NCBI RefSeq assembly: GCF_016900375.1
Contig: NZ_JACJKB010000012.1
Span: 28,687 to 92,686, forward strand
Reading direction: 5' to 3'
DNA from: Collinsella tanakaei
Lineage (GTDB): Bacteria > Actinomycetota > Coriobacteriia > Coriobacteriales > Coriobacteriaceae
Length of the DNA stretch: 64,000 bases
The first letter of the stretch is position 1, and each line of letters opens with the position of its first letter. This document shows positions 27,734 through 36,223 of this stretch, one piece after another. The position numbers were made by a program, and so were the translations under genes. A model generated the notes under the pieces. It did no database searches. It was not told where the DNA came from and worked only from the letters and a program-made list of their open reading frames with translations.

Positions 27734-27764
27734 CGACAAGATTGAACCCGGCCCCAACTTGTCG
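27734..27764. repeat. REP-A palindrome
   Basis: CGACAAG and CTTGTCG flank ATTGAACCCGGCCCCAA. It lies between two convergent flavodoxin-type genes and could end both transcripts. Confidence 0.8.
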
Positions 27765-27771
27765 CTCCCTG

Positions 27772-28308
27772 CTACAGCGATGCGCCGAGCTCGTACGCCG
27801 CACGCGGATACTTCGACGCCCGCGTCATGCCCGGCGTGCCGCAGCCGTAGCCGAGAACCATGCCGCAATCGGTCATATCCAGGTAGCGGGCGATGGTCCT
27901 GTAGTGAGCGACGAGCGCCTCGAAGGTCCAGTCGTCGGCATTCCAGGCAGCCGTGAGCAGCGCCGCCTTGAGATGCCGCCCCGTAATGGCGGAGTTCTCC
28001 GAGCAGAAGCGATCGATGACCGCCTTGAGCTGCGCCGTCATGCCGTAATAGTACAAAGGCGTCGCAAACACGACCATATCGGCGGCAAGGACCTTGTCCA
28101 GAATCGCCCCCATGCCGTCATGCTGCACGCACGGACGCGCTCCATAACCGCAGGCCTCGCAGCCTGCGCATGGACGCACGCCCTCATGGGCCACATCGAT
28201 GCGCTCCACGGCGTGCCCCACCGCCCGCGCGCCACGCGCGAACTCCTCAACCAAGATCGCCGTCGACCCGCTCTCGTTCGGACTTCCCTGCAGCACGATG
28301 ATGTTCAT
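27772..28308 (-). CDS. Flavodoxin family protein (iron-sulfur flavoprotein-like)
   Basis: A 178-aa NADPH-dependent FMN reductase-type protein: start MNIIVLQGSPNESGSTAILVEEF (FMN phosphate loop) and PLYYYGMTAQLKAVIDRF. A CAGCEACGYGARPC cluster follows the first strand, the spacing seen in iron-sulfur flavoproteins, so a [4Fe-4S] centre is possible. It lies close to a small membrane protein gene and a Tat-flavodoxin gene on the same strand. Confidence 0.88.
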   Translation of the reverse strand: MNIIVLQGSPNESGSTAILVEEFARGARAVGHAVERIDVAHEGVRPCAGCEACGYGARPCVQHDGMGAILDKVLAADMVVFATPLYYYGMTAQLKAVIDRFCSENSAITGRHLKAALLTAAWNADDWTFEALVAHYRTIARYLDMTDCGMVLGYGCGTPGMTRASKYPRAAYELGASL

Positions 28309-28360
28309 ATCCTTCTCCCCCTCGACGAATTACGGAGCTGCCCGATGCCCTGCAATGACT

Positions 28361-28522
28361 TCAGGCCGATCCCACACAGCAGCGCATGCAGGGGCGACGC
28401 ACAGGCACTCGCGTAAGAGCCAGCATCGCGACCAACGGCGCGAACAGCACGACGGCGATCACGGCCAGCACGACGGCAAGCGCCCAATGCCAGCCGCGTC
28501 CGTTCATCTTGAAGATATCCAT
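28361..28522 (-). CDS. 53-aa single-span membrane protein
   Basis: A small protein starts MDIFKMNGRGWHWALAVVLA and has one strong hydrophobic segment (about 12-36). The tail is basic with RRPCMRCCVG, giving three Cys. AAAAGGAGG lies 5 to 6 bases upstream of the ATG. It sits between two flavodoxin-type genes. I do not recognise the family; a membrane anchor or redox partner is possible. Confidence 0.6.
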   Translation of the reverse strand: MDIFKMNGRGWHWALAVVLAVIAVVLFAPLVAMLALTRVPVRRPCMRCCVGSA

Positions 28523-28579
28523 CGGTGCCTCCTTTTCCTGCTTCGTCCTATCGCTCGCGAGATCCCCCTGGACCAAAAG

Positions 28580-29311
28580 CTACGAGAGCCCGAGGCCATC
28601 CACCCAGGCCGTCGCATCGGCCGCTGGCGCGCCGCCAGAGAAGCGGGCGCCCTCCACCCATTCGCCCGTGCCGGCAAGCTCGGCCAATAGCTCGCCGGAG
28701 CGGCCGAAGCCCGACGAGGCGGAGGTGCAGAACGGCACGACGGTCTTGCCGGAGAAGTCATTGTTTGCCACAAAGGTGCGCAGCGGCCACGCCGCCTCTC
28801 CCCACCAGATGGGGTAGCCCAGACACACCGTGTCGTACGTTTCGAACGCGTCGGGCGTGACTCGCGCGAGCTCGGGCTGCGTGCCTTCAGCGCGTTCGAC
28901 GCTCGTGCGGCTTGCATCGTCGCTGTAGTTCAGATCGGCATCCGTGTAGGCCTGCGCGGGCGTGATGGCGAACACATCGGCACCGGTGTGCTCGGCAATT
29001 GCCGTGGCGATGCCCTCCGTATTGCCCGTGGCCGAGAAATACGCCACGAGCGTGGAGCCGGTGCCGGTCGCCGGCGCATCGGCGGAAGCCGAACCGGCAG
29101 CCGGGCCCTCGGAGGCACCCTGGGCAGAACCTGCGGTGGTGGACCCATCGTCCTGTGCGACACCCTCCGTGCTCTCCGGTCCGCACGCCGTGAGCCCCAT
29201 GCTCAAGGGGGCAAGCAGCGCCACCGCACCGAGCCCGCTCACGAATCCACGCCGCGAAATCGCCGCCTCCACACCGGCCGCCCCGATATGCTTATTCTGG
29301 CTGATCTTCAT
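28580..29311 (-). CDS. Tat-exported lipoprotein flavodoxin
   Basis: A 243-aa exported flavodoxin. The leader has a twin-arginine motif (ISRRGFVSG) and lipobox (LTAC). After a Ser/Ala/Gly linker the flavodoxin domain begins at STLVAYFSATGNTEGIATAIA, the FMN loop. VCLGYPIWWGEAAWPLRTF is the usual second motif. ATG 29311 has GAAAGGA. Folding before export fits an FMN-loaded protein working outside the membrane; its partner may be the DUF362 lipoprotein upstream (51-base gap). Confidence 0.88.
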   Translation of the reverse strand: MKISQNKHIGAAGVEAAISRRGFVSGLGAVALLAPLSMGLTACGPESTEGVAQDDGSTTAGSAQGASEGPAAGSASADAPATGTGSTLVAYFSATGNTEGIATAIAEHTGADVFAITPAQAYTDADLNYSDDASRTSVERAEGTQPELARVTPDAFETYDTVCLGYPIWWGEAAWPLRTFVANNDFSGKTVVPFCTSASSGFGRSGELLAELAGTGEWVEGARFSGGAPAADATAWVDGLGLS

Positions 29312-29362
29312 GGTCAATCCTTTCGTAATCCGCAACAACCTGCATGCTCAAGGCGAGCGTCG

Positions 29363-30754
29363 CTACTCCGCGCGTGTGACCCGCACGGTGCCCGACATGC
29401 CGGCGATGGCATCGGCCCCAGATATCGCATGACCTAGCTCATAGAGGCTGTCGTTGCCGTTGAAGCCTGCGTAGAACATCACCACATCACCCCACGGTCG
29501 GTAGTACGCCAGCACCCCGGCACCGCCTTGCGCCAAAGGCGCGTCAGAGCAATCGAGCTGCGACGGCGGATAGAACGTCTGCTCGTTATCGCTGAACGGC
29601 TCCACCTCGAGCGTCAGAGGCAGCTGGCCGTACAGGTCGCGCGCCGCCCGGCTGTCGTTCAGCTCGTAGGTAACAACCGCGTCTCCGCAGGTCACCGTTA
29701 TAGCCATGCTCTTCTCCCGCCCCTCATCCAGCTCGATCAACTCATATGCCTGGCTACCCAGCCCGATCGCCTCGGCATGCTCCAGGGTATGGGCACCGTT
29801 GCGGCTCTCGATGCGCTCGACGAGCGCCGCGCCGTCTTCGGCCGCGTAAACGAGGTCGACGCAGGCACGATCGAGCGCGACGGGGTCGAACGACGCCAAG
29901 ATGCCGATATCGGCCATCTCGGGCTCGGCCGGATGCGAATCGCAGTCGCAGTCGACCGACAGGCGGTTCATGACGTTGATGTAGCAGATGCTTCCGTCCA
30001 CGCCGCCAAGGTGGTCCGACACGGCCTTCGCCGCCTCGGCCATCGATTCAAGGAAGTCGTCCTGCGCAGGATTTCCCCAGCTCGTCGTTGACGTTCCGGC
30101 ACTATGGATCAGCATCTTGCCCTCGCGCGAGGCGATGCCGATGGAGCAGTTCTTGATGGCCCCGCCGAAGCCGCCCATCGCGTGGCCCTTGAAATGGGCA
30201 AGCGACACGACGTAGTCGTAGTTTGCGAGATGCGACCCGACGAGGTCCTCGGTAAGATGCCTGCCGCCCTCCACGGGCAGCGACATCGAGCCGTCCGCAT
30301 CCATGATGTCGACGTCGGCGATCGCGGTGAACCCGTGGTCAGCCGCTGCCTGCAGATGGCTTTCCGTCGTCGCGCGCTGGCCGCCATAGGCGGTGTTGCA
30401 CTCGACGATCGTCGCTCCTAGACCGCGCACGAAATCCCCGATGAGTTCAGGCTGCAGGAAGTTGTGTCCACCCGGCTCGCCCGTAGACAGCTTTACCGCG
30501 ATATTTCCTGCGGGCTGCGCGCCCAACGCCTCCCATACGCGAGACAAACCCGCAGGGGAGATCTCGCGTGTGAAGTAGACAGCTGGAGCGGAAATCCCGC
30601 TTTCCTCAGGGGCAGCGCTCGAGCCGCCCGCATCAGCCGGCAGAGAGCCGACAGGCGATGACCCCGCCTCGCGACCATCACCAGCGCAGCCCGTCATGGC
30701 TCCTGCCGCGCCGATGGCAATCGCCCCCTGCAGAAACGCTCTCCTTGAAATCAC
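29363..30754 (-). CDS. Tat lipoprotein: DUF362 fused to a cyclophilin-like domain
   Basis: A 463-aa exported lipoprotein. Leader: ISRRAFLQG twin-arginine motif and MTGC lipobox at about residue 23. DUF362 region about 55-340 (IAVKLSTGEPGGHNFLQPEL, HFKGHAMGGFGGAIKNCSIGIASR, FDPVALDRACVDLVY). From about residue 350 a second domain, MAITVTCGDAVVTYELNDSR, is the cyclophilin-like fold found alone at 25689 and 9094. DUF362 proteins are often linked to iron-sulfur enzymes; here no ferredoxin motif is present. GTG start 30754 with GGGAGG. Operon with the Tat flavodoxin is likely. Confidence 0.87.
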   Translation of the reverse strand: MISRRAFLQGAIAIGAAGAMTGCAGDGREAGSSPVGSLPADAGGSSAAPEESGISAPAVYFTREISPAGLSRVWEALGAQPAGNIAVKLSTGEPGGHNFLQPELIGDFVRGLGATIVECNTAYGGQRATTESHLQAAADHGFTAIADVDIMDADGSMSLPVEGGRHLTEDLVGSHLANYDYVVSLAHFKGHAMGGFGGAIKNCSIGIASREGKMLIHSAGTSTTSWGNPAQDDFLESMAEAAKAVSDHLGGVDGSICYINVMNRLSVDCDCDSHPAEPEMADIGILASFDPVALDRACVDLVYAAEDGAALVERIESRNGAHTLEHAEAIGLGSQAYELIELDEGREKSMAITVTCGDAVVTYELNDSRAARDLYGQLPLTLEVEPFSDNEQTFYPPSQLDCSDAPLAQGGAGVLAYYRPWGDVVMFYAGFNGNDSLYELGHAISGADAIAGMSGTVRVTRAE

Positions 30755-30785
30755 GCCTGTCGCCTCCCTACCGGCTGCTCATGGG

Positions 30786-30820
30786 TCCAACAAGATCGGA
30801 CCTGGCCTCAACTTGTCGCT
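30786..30820. repeat. REP-A palindrome (imperfect)
   Basis: CAACAAG and ACTTGTCGC flank ATCGGACCTGGCCTCA. It touches the stop codon of the flavodoxin gene 30819-31283. Confidence 0.7.
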
Positions 30821-31283
30821 ATAGCTGGCTTTTCGCCCAAGCTGCAGCATCGCAGCCGTTGAGCAGCTTGCCCTGCTTCCAGATGGCGTCGGGGCGCAGG
30901 CCGCGCATGCGCCCCTCTGCGCCGGCGATGCCCGACCCGCCCGACGTGGCGAACGGAATGACCGTTTTACCGGCCAGATCGGCCCTCTCGATGAACGTAT
31001 CGATGATGCGCGGCTCCACGTACCACCAAACCGGAAAGCCAACGAATACCGTGCCGTAGGCGGCCGTATCGGGCAGCGGACGCGCGAGCTCCGGACGCAT
31101 TCCCTCGTCAAGCCGCTCGAGTGACGTGCGGCTCGAGCTGTCGTTCCAGTTGAGATCGGCTGCGGAATACGTCGACCGCGGCACAATCTCGTACAGATCG
31201 GCACCCGTCGCCTGGGCGATCTCGCGCGCCGGGCGCGCCGTCGTCCCGCTGGCCGAGAAATATGCAACCAATGCCTTGCTCAT
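30819..31283 (-). CDS. Flavodoxin
   Basis: A 154-aa cytoplasmic flavodoxin. It begins MSKALVAYFSASGTTARPARE, the FMN phosphate loop, and has FVGFPVWWYVEPRIIDTF, matching the exported flavodoxin at 28580. No signal peptide. An in-frame ATG five codons earlier lacks a site; AAGGA supports 31283. Confidence 0.9.
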   Translation of the reverse strand: MSKALVAYFSASGTTARPAREIAQATGADLYEIVPRSTYSAADLNWNDSSSRTSLERLDEGMRPELARPLPDTAAYGTVFVGFPVWWYVEPRIIDTFIERADLAGKTVIPFATSGGSGIAGAEGRMRGLRPDAIWKQGKLLNGCDAAAWAKSQL

Positions 31284-31301
31284 AGCATTCCTTTTCACAA
31301 A

Positions 31302-31334
31302 GCGACAAGATTGAACCTGGCACCAACTTGTCGC
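31302..31334. repeat. REP-A palindrome
   Basis: GCGACAAG and CTTGTCGC flank ATTGAACCTGGCACCAA. Its last base is the edge of the alcohol dehydrogenase stop codon. Confidence 0.8.
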
Positions 31335-32509
31335 TACAGGCTCGCGCGGAAGATCTGGATGACCTCGTCGCGCGTGAGCACGTGATAGCCGCCCTGCATG
31401 ATGAGTGTGCTATCAGCCAGCGATTCGAGCATCGACTCGTCGGCCCCCAGCTCGGAAATGCTCATCACGCAGCCGATCTCGCGCGTCCATGCCTCCATGG
31501 CGTCCAGGCCGGCAGCCGCAAGCTCCTCAGCGGAGCGGCCCTCGGGAGCGATACCCCACACATTGGTGGCGAAGCGCGCGAACTTCTCGACGCCGTACGG
31601 CATGATCAGGCGATAGTACGGAAGCGCCACGGCGGCGAGCGTCATGCCGTGAGTCGCATCGGTATGCGCGCCGACCGCCTGACCGAGCATATGGACCTCC
31701 CAGTCGGTGCTCTTGCCGCAGGCCACAAGGGTGTTCAACGCCCACGTCGCGCACCACATGATGTTGGAGCGAGCCTCGTAATCCTCGGGGTTTTTCACCG
31801 CGATGCGGCTCGCATGGACCAGGCTGCGCATAAGCCCCTCGGACAGGTAGTCGCTCGTGTTGTCATCCTCGCCCGAGAAGTATTGCTCGGTGATATGGTT
31901 CATGATGTCGAAGATGCCGGCGACCATCTGGTGCTTCGGCAGCGTGAAGGTGAACTCGGGATTCAGCACCGCGAACTTGGGAAACACGTCGGGATTCGAG
32001 AAGACGTGGCCGATCTTCATCTTGGTCTCGTGGTTGGTGATGACCGAGCCGCAATTCATCTCCGAGCCGGTGCCGGCCATGGTGAGCACCGCACCCACGG
32101 GCACGACCTCGCAGGTCGGCTCGTCGAAATCGACCCAGTACTTCTGCCAGGGGTCGATATCTTGAGGCAGGTTGACCGACACGGCGACGCCCTTGGCGTA
32201 GTCGATGCACGAACCTCCGCCGACCGCGAGGATGAAATCGACGTGATTGTCGCGCGCGATCTTGATGCCCTCGTTTAGCTTCTCGACCGTGGGGTTGGGC
32301 ATGACGCCAGCATCCTCCACGACGGTCTTGCCCGCAGCCTCGAGAGCCGCGACGACCTGGTCGTAAATACCGTTCTTCTTGATGGAACCGCCGCCGTACA
32401 CCACCTGGACAGTCTGACCGTAGCCGGTGAGCTCGTCGGCAAGCGCCTGCATGGCGTTCTTGCCGAAGATGAGCTTCGTGGGGTTATGGAACGTGAAGTC
32501 TCCGATCAT
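31334..32509 (-). CDS. Iron-containing alcohol dehydrogenase (YqhD/BDH-like)
   Basis: A 391-aa group III NAD(P)H-dependent alcohol dehydrogenase. GGGS nucleotide motif and the metal ligand set are visible: GGGSCIDYAKG, MAGTGSEMN, FDIMNHITEQYF, HMLGQAVGAHTDATHG (the His cluster). ATG 32509 follows GGGAAAGG. Probably reduces aldehydes such as butyraldehyde or methylglyoxal. Divergent from a TetR regulator that is likely its controller. Confidence 0.94.
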   Translation of the reverse strand: MIGDFTFHNPTKLIFGKNAMQALADELTGYGQTVQVVYGGGSIKKNGIYDQVVAALEAAGKTVVEDAGVMPNPTVEKLNEGIKIARDNHVDFILAVGGGSCIDYAKGVAVSVNLPQDIDPWQKYWVDFDEPTCEVVPVGAVLTMAGTGSEMNCGSVITNHETKMKIGHVFSNPDVFPKFAVLNPEFTFTLPKHQMVAGIFDIMNHITEQYFSGEDDNTSDYLSEGLMRSLVHASRIAVKNPEDYEARSNIMWCATWALNTLVACGKSTDWEVHMLGQAVGAHTDATHGMTLAAVALPYYRLIMPYGVEKFARFATNVWGIAPEGRSAEELAAAGLDAMEAWTREIGCVMSISELGADESMLESLADSTLIMQGGYHVLTRDEVIQIFRASL

Positions 32510-32699
32510 GGCGAACCTTTCCCTTCCCGACGCGTTTAGCATCTTTAGTAACGCCGTGTTGTTTACAAGCTGAACTATAACGAACGTTCTGTTTCTTATT
32601 TTGGTGATTCTAATTCGTCACGTTCTCTCCATAGATATCAGTAATCATCTTGTTACGTATGCTATAGTTCTTGTTGACAGGACGTATGGAAAGGCAGCT

Positions 32700-33335
32700 A
32701 TGGAATCATTCATGAGGGCACGGAGCGACGAGCAGAAAGCGCTCCGCTTTGCCGAGGTCAAGGCTGCGGCGAAAAAGCAGTTCGCCGAGCGCCCCTATCA
32801 CGAGATCACGCTGACCACGATCGCCGAGGAGCTCGACTGGTCACGCGCAAACCTCTATAAGTACGTGAGCACCAAAGAGGAGATCTTCCTCGCGCTCGAC
32901 GCTGACGAATGCCATGCGTATTTCGAGGCGCTGCTCACCGCACTGCCCGAGGGGTGCGGATTTTCCGCCGACATCGTCGCGGAGGTATGGGCGGGCATCG
33001 CCAACGCGCATCAGGACTATTTCCGGTTGGGTGAGATTCTTTCGGGCATCATCGAGGCTAATGTGGGAATCGATCGGCTCGTCGCCTTCAAGCGCGCCTA
33101 CTACGAGGACATGCGTGCGCTGTCCGACCGCCTCGTTTCAATTCTCGGCCTTGATCCCGGACGCATGGAGGACCTCATCACCACCGTCTACTTCCACGGC
33201 GTCGGATACGTCAGCGTCTGCTTCCGCAGCCCCCTGATCGCCTCCGCTCTGGCCGAACTTGGCATCAAGAATCACCAGGTCGACTTCCGCCAGACCATGC
33301 GCGATTTCATCGCCATGTGCCTCACGTCGATGTAA
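32700..33335 (+). CDS. TetR family regulator (copy 1)
   Basis: A 211-aa TetR regulator with the N-terminal helix-turn-helix YHEITLTTIAEELDWSRANLYKYVSTKEEIFL. The ligand domain is close to that of the TetR gene at 34531 (shared RARSDEQK start, AYPEG/ALPEG, FKxxYYE, FRExMRDFI). It is divergent from the alcohol dehydrogenase gene. ATG 32700 follows GGAAAGG. Confidence 0.92.
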   Translation: MESFMRARSDEQKALRFAEVKAAAKKQFAERPYHEITLTTIAEELDWSRANLYKYVSTKEEIFLALDADECHAYFEALLTALPEGCGFSADIVAEVWAGIANAHQDYFRLGEILSGIIEANVGIDRLVAFKRAYYEDMRALSDRLVSILGLDPGRMEDLITTVYFHGVGYVSVCFRSPLIASALAELGIKNHQVDFRQTMRDFIAMCLTSM

Positions 33336-33336
33336 G

Positions 33337-33383
33337 CCGACAAGTTGGGGCCAGGTCCGACCTTGTCGGAACCTGGCCCCCTT
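33337..33383. terminator. REP-A element acting as a convergent terminator
   Basis: A CGACAAG/CTTGTCG REP (33338-33369) overlaps a second palindrome in which GGGGCCAGGTCCGAC pairs with GTCGGAACCTGGCCCC (one bulge). It lies exactly between the convergent tetR and monooxygenase genes and is followed by CTTT on the plus strand. Confidence 0.7.
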
Positions 33384-33385
33384 TG

Positions 33386-33718
33386 CTACTGGCGGATGAA
33401 GGCCCGATCGTGCTCGGGCAGGCCAGCTTCGTCGGTGATGTAGCGCTCTGCCTTCATGTGCAGGTCGTACTTATCGCGCAGTTCGGCGATCTTCGCCATC
33501 ATGGGCGAAGCATGGTGCGCATCGAGTGCCTCCTGGTCGCGCCACGCATCGATGAGCAGGACGGTCTCCGGATCGTCGAGCGGCTGGAAGTAGCGGTAGC
33601 GGACGTTGCCCTCCTCCACGCGTATGGCGTCTGCCGTGCCGGACGCCTCCATTTCCTCGGCGAACTTGCGCGCCGCGCCGTTCGTTCCCGTATAGTACAG
33701 ATTCACCGTAATCGCCAT
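33386..33718 (-). CDS. Antibiotic biosynthesis monooxygenase family (YgiN-like)
   Basis: A 110-aa ABM-fold protein (ITVNLYYTGTNGAARKFAEEMEASG ... LIDAWRDQEALDAHHASPMMAKIAELR). Small members act as cofactor-free quinol or polyketide monooxygenases, or as dimeric small-molecule binders. ATG 33718 has GAAAGGGG. Followed by an acetyltransferase gene in the same orientation. Confidence 0.85.
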   Translation of the reverse strand: MAITVNLYYTGTNGAARKFAEEMEASGTADAIRVEEGNVRYRYFQPLDDPETVLLIDAWRDQEALDAHHASPMMAKIAELRDKYDLHMKAERYITDEAGLPEHDRAFIRQ

Positions 33719-33742
33719 GATTGCCCCTTTCCAACAACAGCC

Positions 33743-34351
33743 TTACCGCTCTCGGCACCCTGAGCGAACGTCGGAGATTGCCGGAAGCTCCCGTATGACG
33801 CGCGCGGGAACGCCCGCGGCGATGCAGTTGTCCGGCACGTCGTGGGTAACCACGGCGCCCGCACCTACCACGACGTTGCTGCCGATCGTAACCCCGGGCA
33901 GCACCGTAACGCCTCCGCCGATCCACACGTCGCTGCCGATGGAGATAGGACGCGTGGTGGTCACGAGCTTCAGCGCACCGTTCGCGTCGCGCTTCCAGCG
34001 CTGGGTCGCATCGACCGCGTGCTCCCCGCAGTACAACTTGACGTCGGGGGCGATCACCACACGGTCGCCGATGGTGATGCGCGCACTGTCCTGCAGGGTG
34101 CACCCGCCGTTGATGAACACGTCGCTGCCGACACTCGTGTGCTTGCCGTACAGGATGCTCAGCGGCTGCTGCACCGTCACGTTCGCGCCGCAGGAATTCA
34201 GCATCTCGCGCAGCAGCTCGGCGCGCTTCACCGGGCTGCCCTCGGTGTTAAACGCTTGGCGCAGTTCCCGCGCGCTGCGGAGCATATCCTGGATCTCGGG
34301 GTCGGTGTAGTCGTATTCCATACCCGCCAGCAGCTTCTCATGTTCGGTCAC
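33743..34351 (-). CDS. maa: Sugar O-acetyltransferase (maltose/galactoside type)
   Basis: A 202-aa left-handed beta-helix acetyltransferase. The N-terminal mac domain reads MEYDYTDPEIQDMLRSARELRQ; hexapeptide repeats follow (ITIGDRVVIAPDVKLYCGEHAVDA, ISIGSDVWIGGGVTVLPGVTIGSN). The catalytic His lies in YCGEHAVD. I use the GTG at 34351 (TEHEKLLAGMEY start) with GGGGGTG upstream; ATG 34381 lacks a site. Acetylates a sugar or thiogalactoside with acetyl-CoA. Confidence 0.88.
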   Translation of the reverse strand: MTEHEKLLAGMEYDYTDPEIQDMLRSARELRQAFNTEGSPVKRAELLREMLNSCGANVTVQQPLSILYGKHTSVGSDVFINGGCTLQDSARITIGDRVVIAPDVKLYCGEHAVDATQRWKRDANGALKLVTTTRPISIGSDVWIGGGVTVLPGVTIGSNVVVGAGAVVTHDVPDNCIAAGVPARVIRELPAISDVRSGCRER

Positions 34352-34530
34352 GAGCTTTACACCCCCGTTTGCGAGCCGCATGGAACGGCTCAGGAAGAAA
34401 TTCTATCCCCAATTTACGCTACGCTTTGTTACTTGTAAATAAGTTTGTTAAACCTGATTTTTCTATTTGCGAATTATGGGAATCCTGCTAGAGTTCTTGA
34501 AAACAAGCTGAACGGAAACGGCAGGTTTGT

Positions 34531-35172
34531 ATGGCGGACTTCATCAGGGCGCGCAGCGACGAGCAGAAGGAACAGCGGATGACCCAGATCAAACGGGTCG
34601 CCGAAGAGCTGTTCGCATGCAGCTCCTATCACGAGATCACACTTGCGGCCATCGCCGAGCGCCTTGGCTGGTCACGGGCGGCCCTGTACAAGTACGTGAC
34701 CACGAAAGAAGACATCTTCCTGGAGATCTGTTCCGATAAGCAGGACGAGTACTACGACGCGCTACTGACCGCCTATCCGGAGGGCAGCGCGTACTCCCCT
34801 GCCGTGCTCACCGAGGTGTGGACCGAGCAGCTCGCGAGCCACCGCGACTATCTGAGCTATTGCGACCTGTTGTTCACCATCATCGAAACCAACTCCTCTA
34901 TCGAGCGCCTCGCTGCGTTCAAGAAGCATTACTACGAGGGCCAAGACCAGCTGATCGCGCGCTTTGCGGGAAACCTCGGCTGCGACCCCGCACGTGCGTC
35001 GCAGCTCCTCAACGCGGTCTACTACCACGCCGTGGGCATCAACGGCTGGTGCCAGGAGAATCCCCTTGTCGACAAGGCGGTCAAGCTTGCGGGCATCACG
35101 CGGCGCACCGTCGACTTCCGTGAGGAGATGCGAGACTTCATCGGCATGTGCCTGGCGCATTACGCAAGCTAG
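34531..35172 (+). CDS. TetR family regulator (copy 2)
   Basis: A 213-aa TetR protein with YHEITLAAIAERLGWSRAALYKYVTTKEDIFLEI as the DNA-binding part. It is a close paralogue of the protein at 32700-33335 along its whole length. It is divergent from the acetyltransferase gene and is followed by the metallo-hydrolase gene. An ACAAGCTGAAC element occurs upstream of both paralogues. Confidence 0.92.
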   Translation: MADFIRARSDEQKEQRMTQIKRVAEELFACSSYHEITLAAIAERLGWSRAALYKYVTTKEDIFLEICSDKQDEYYDALLTAYPEGSAYSPAVLTEVWTEQLASHRDYLSYCDLLFTIIETNSSIERLAAFKKHYYEGQDQLIARFAGNLGCDPARASQLLNAVYYHAVGINGWCQENPLVDKAVKLAGITRRTVDFREEMRDFIGMCLAHYAS

Positions 35173-35336
35173 ACGCCGCCGACGATGCGATAAGACAGAT
35201 TCGCCCTGCCTGCAGGCAAGCGGCGGATGGACCCATACAACCGACCACGACCGCCCCTACAGGAGGCGAGGGGTCATGCTGTCAAAAAACGGGCGATCCG
35301 CGCCCGCTAACGCTAAAGGATAGGAGGACGAACGAG

Positions 35337-36152
35337 ATGGAGTTTTCGACGGTATGCACGAACGACAAAGGTCAGGCAGTGCCGACGGGTGTTGACGAGC
35401 TTGACGCGCAGGCATTCGAGCCGCAGGACGGCACCACGATCTCGTGGCTGGGCGGTGCGGGCTTTCTGCTGAACGCTCGCGGCACCTGCATCATGGTCGA
35501 TCCCGTGCTCGAGGGCTTCGACATGTCCGTGGTATTCGAAGCGCCTATCGCGCCGGCAGACGTGCCGAGACTCGACGCGATCCTTATCACGCACATCGAT
35601 AACGACCATTTCAGCCGTCCCACCTGCCACGATGTTGCGGGCGTATGCCCGGCCTACCACGCACCGCGCTATGTTGCGAGCGTTGCGAGCGATGAAGGGC
35701 TTCCGGGCGTCGGTCACGACATCGGCGAGAGCTTCACGGTCGGGAACGTGACCGCGCGCCTCACGCCGGCGTGGCACAACTGGCAAAACGGTTCCAAGAA
35801 ATGGGGGTACCGCACCTGGGAGCGCGAGGATTACTGCGGATACTGGCTCGATACACCCGATGGCGCCATCTGGCTGCCCGGCGATTCCAAGCTGCTGCCA
35901 GAACACCTCGAGATGCCCGAACCCGACCTCATCATGCTCGACTTTTCGGACAACGAGTGGCACATCACTTTTGACGGTGCTGTTAAGCTCGCAAACGCGT
36001 ACCCGAACGCACGGCTGCTGTGTATCCACTGGGGTACCGTCGACGCACCGGATTGGTCAACCTTTAACGGTGACCCACGCGTGCTTGCCGACCACGTGGC
36101 GAATCCCGAGCGCGTGCTCGCGCCGCTGCCCGGCGAGATCGTCACGCTGTAG
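35337..36152 (+). CDS. MBL fold metallo-hydrolase
   Basis: A 271-aa metallo-beta-lactamase fold protein of the UlaG-like type. The metal motif HIDNDHFS (HxDxDH) and downstream WLPGDSK and IHWGT ligand sites are visible. AGGAGG lies just before ATG 35337. Could hydrolyse a lactone or phosphoester; the substrate is unknown. 164 bases after the tetR copy 2 gene, same strand. Confidence 0.85.
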   Translation: MEFSTVCTNDKGQAVPTGVDELDAQAFEPQDGTTISWLGGAGFLLNARGTCIMVDPVLEGFDMSVVFEAPIAPADVPRLDAILITHIDNDHFSRPTCHDVAGVCPAYHAPRYVASVASDEGLPGVGHDIGESFTVGNVTARLTPAWHNWQNGSKKWGYRTWEREDYCGYWLDTPDGAIWLPGDSKLLPEHLEMPEPDLIMLDFSDNEWHITFDGAVKLANAYPNARLLCIHWGTVDAPDWSTFNGDPRVLADHVANPERVLAPLPGEIVTL

Positions 36153-36223
36153 CGGCCGCACGCCATCAAAGAGGCGAAAGCGCGCGACAGGGGGTGCAAT
36201 ATATGCCCGTGCATCCTTTAGGT

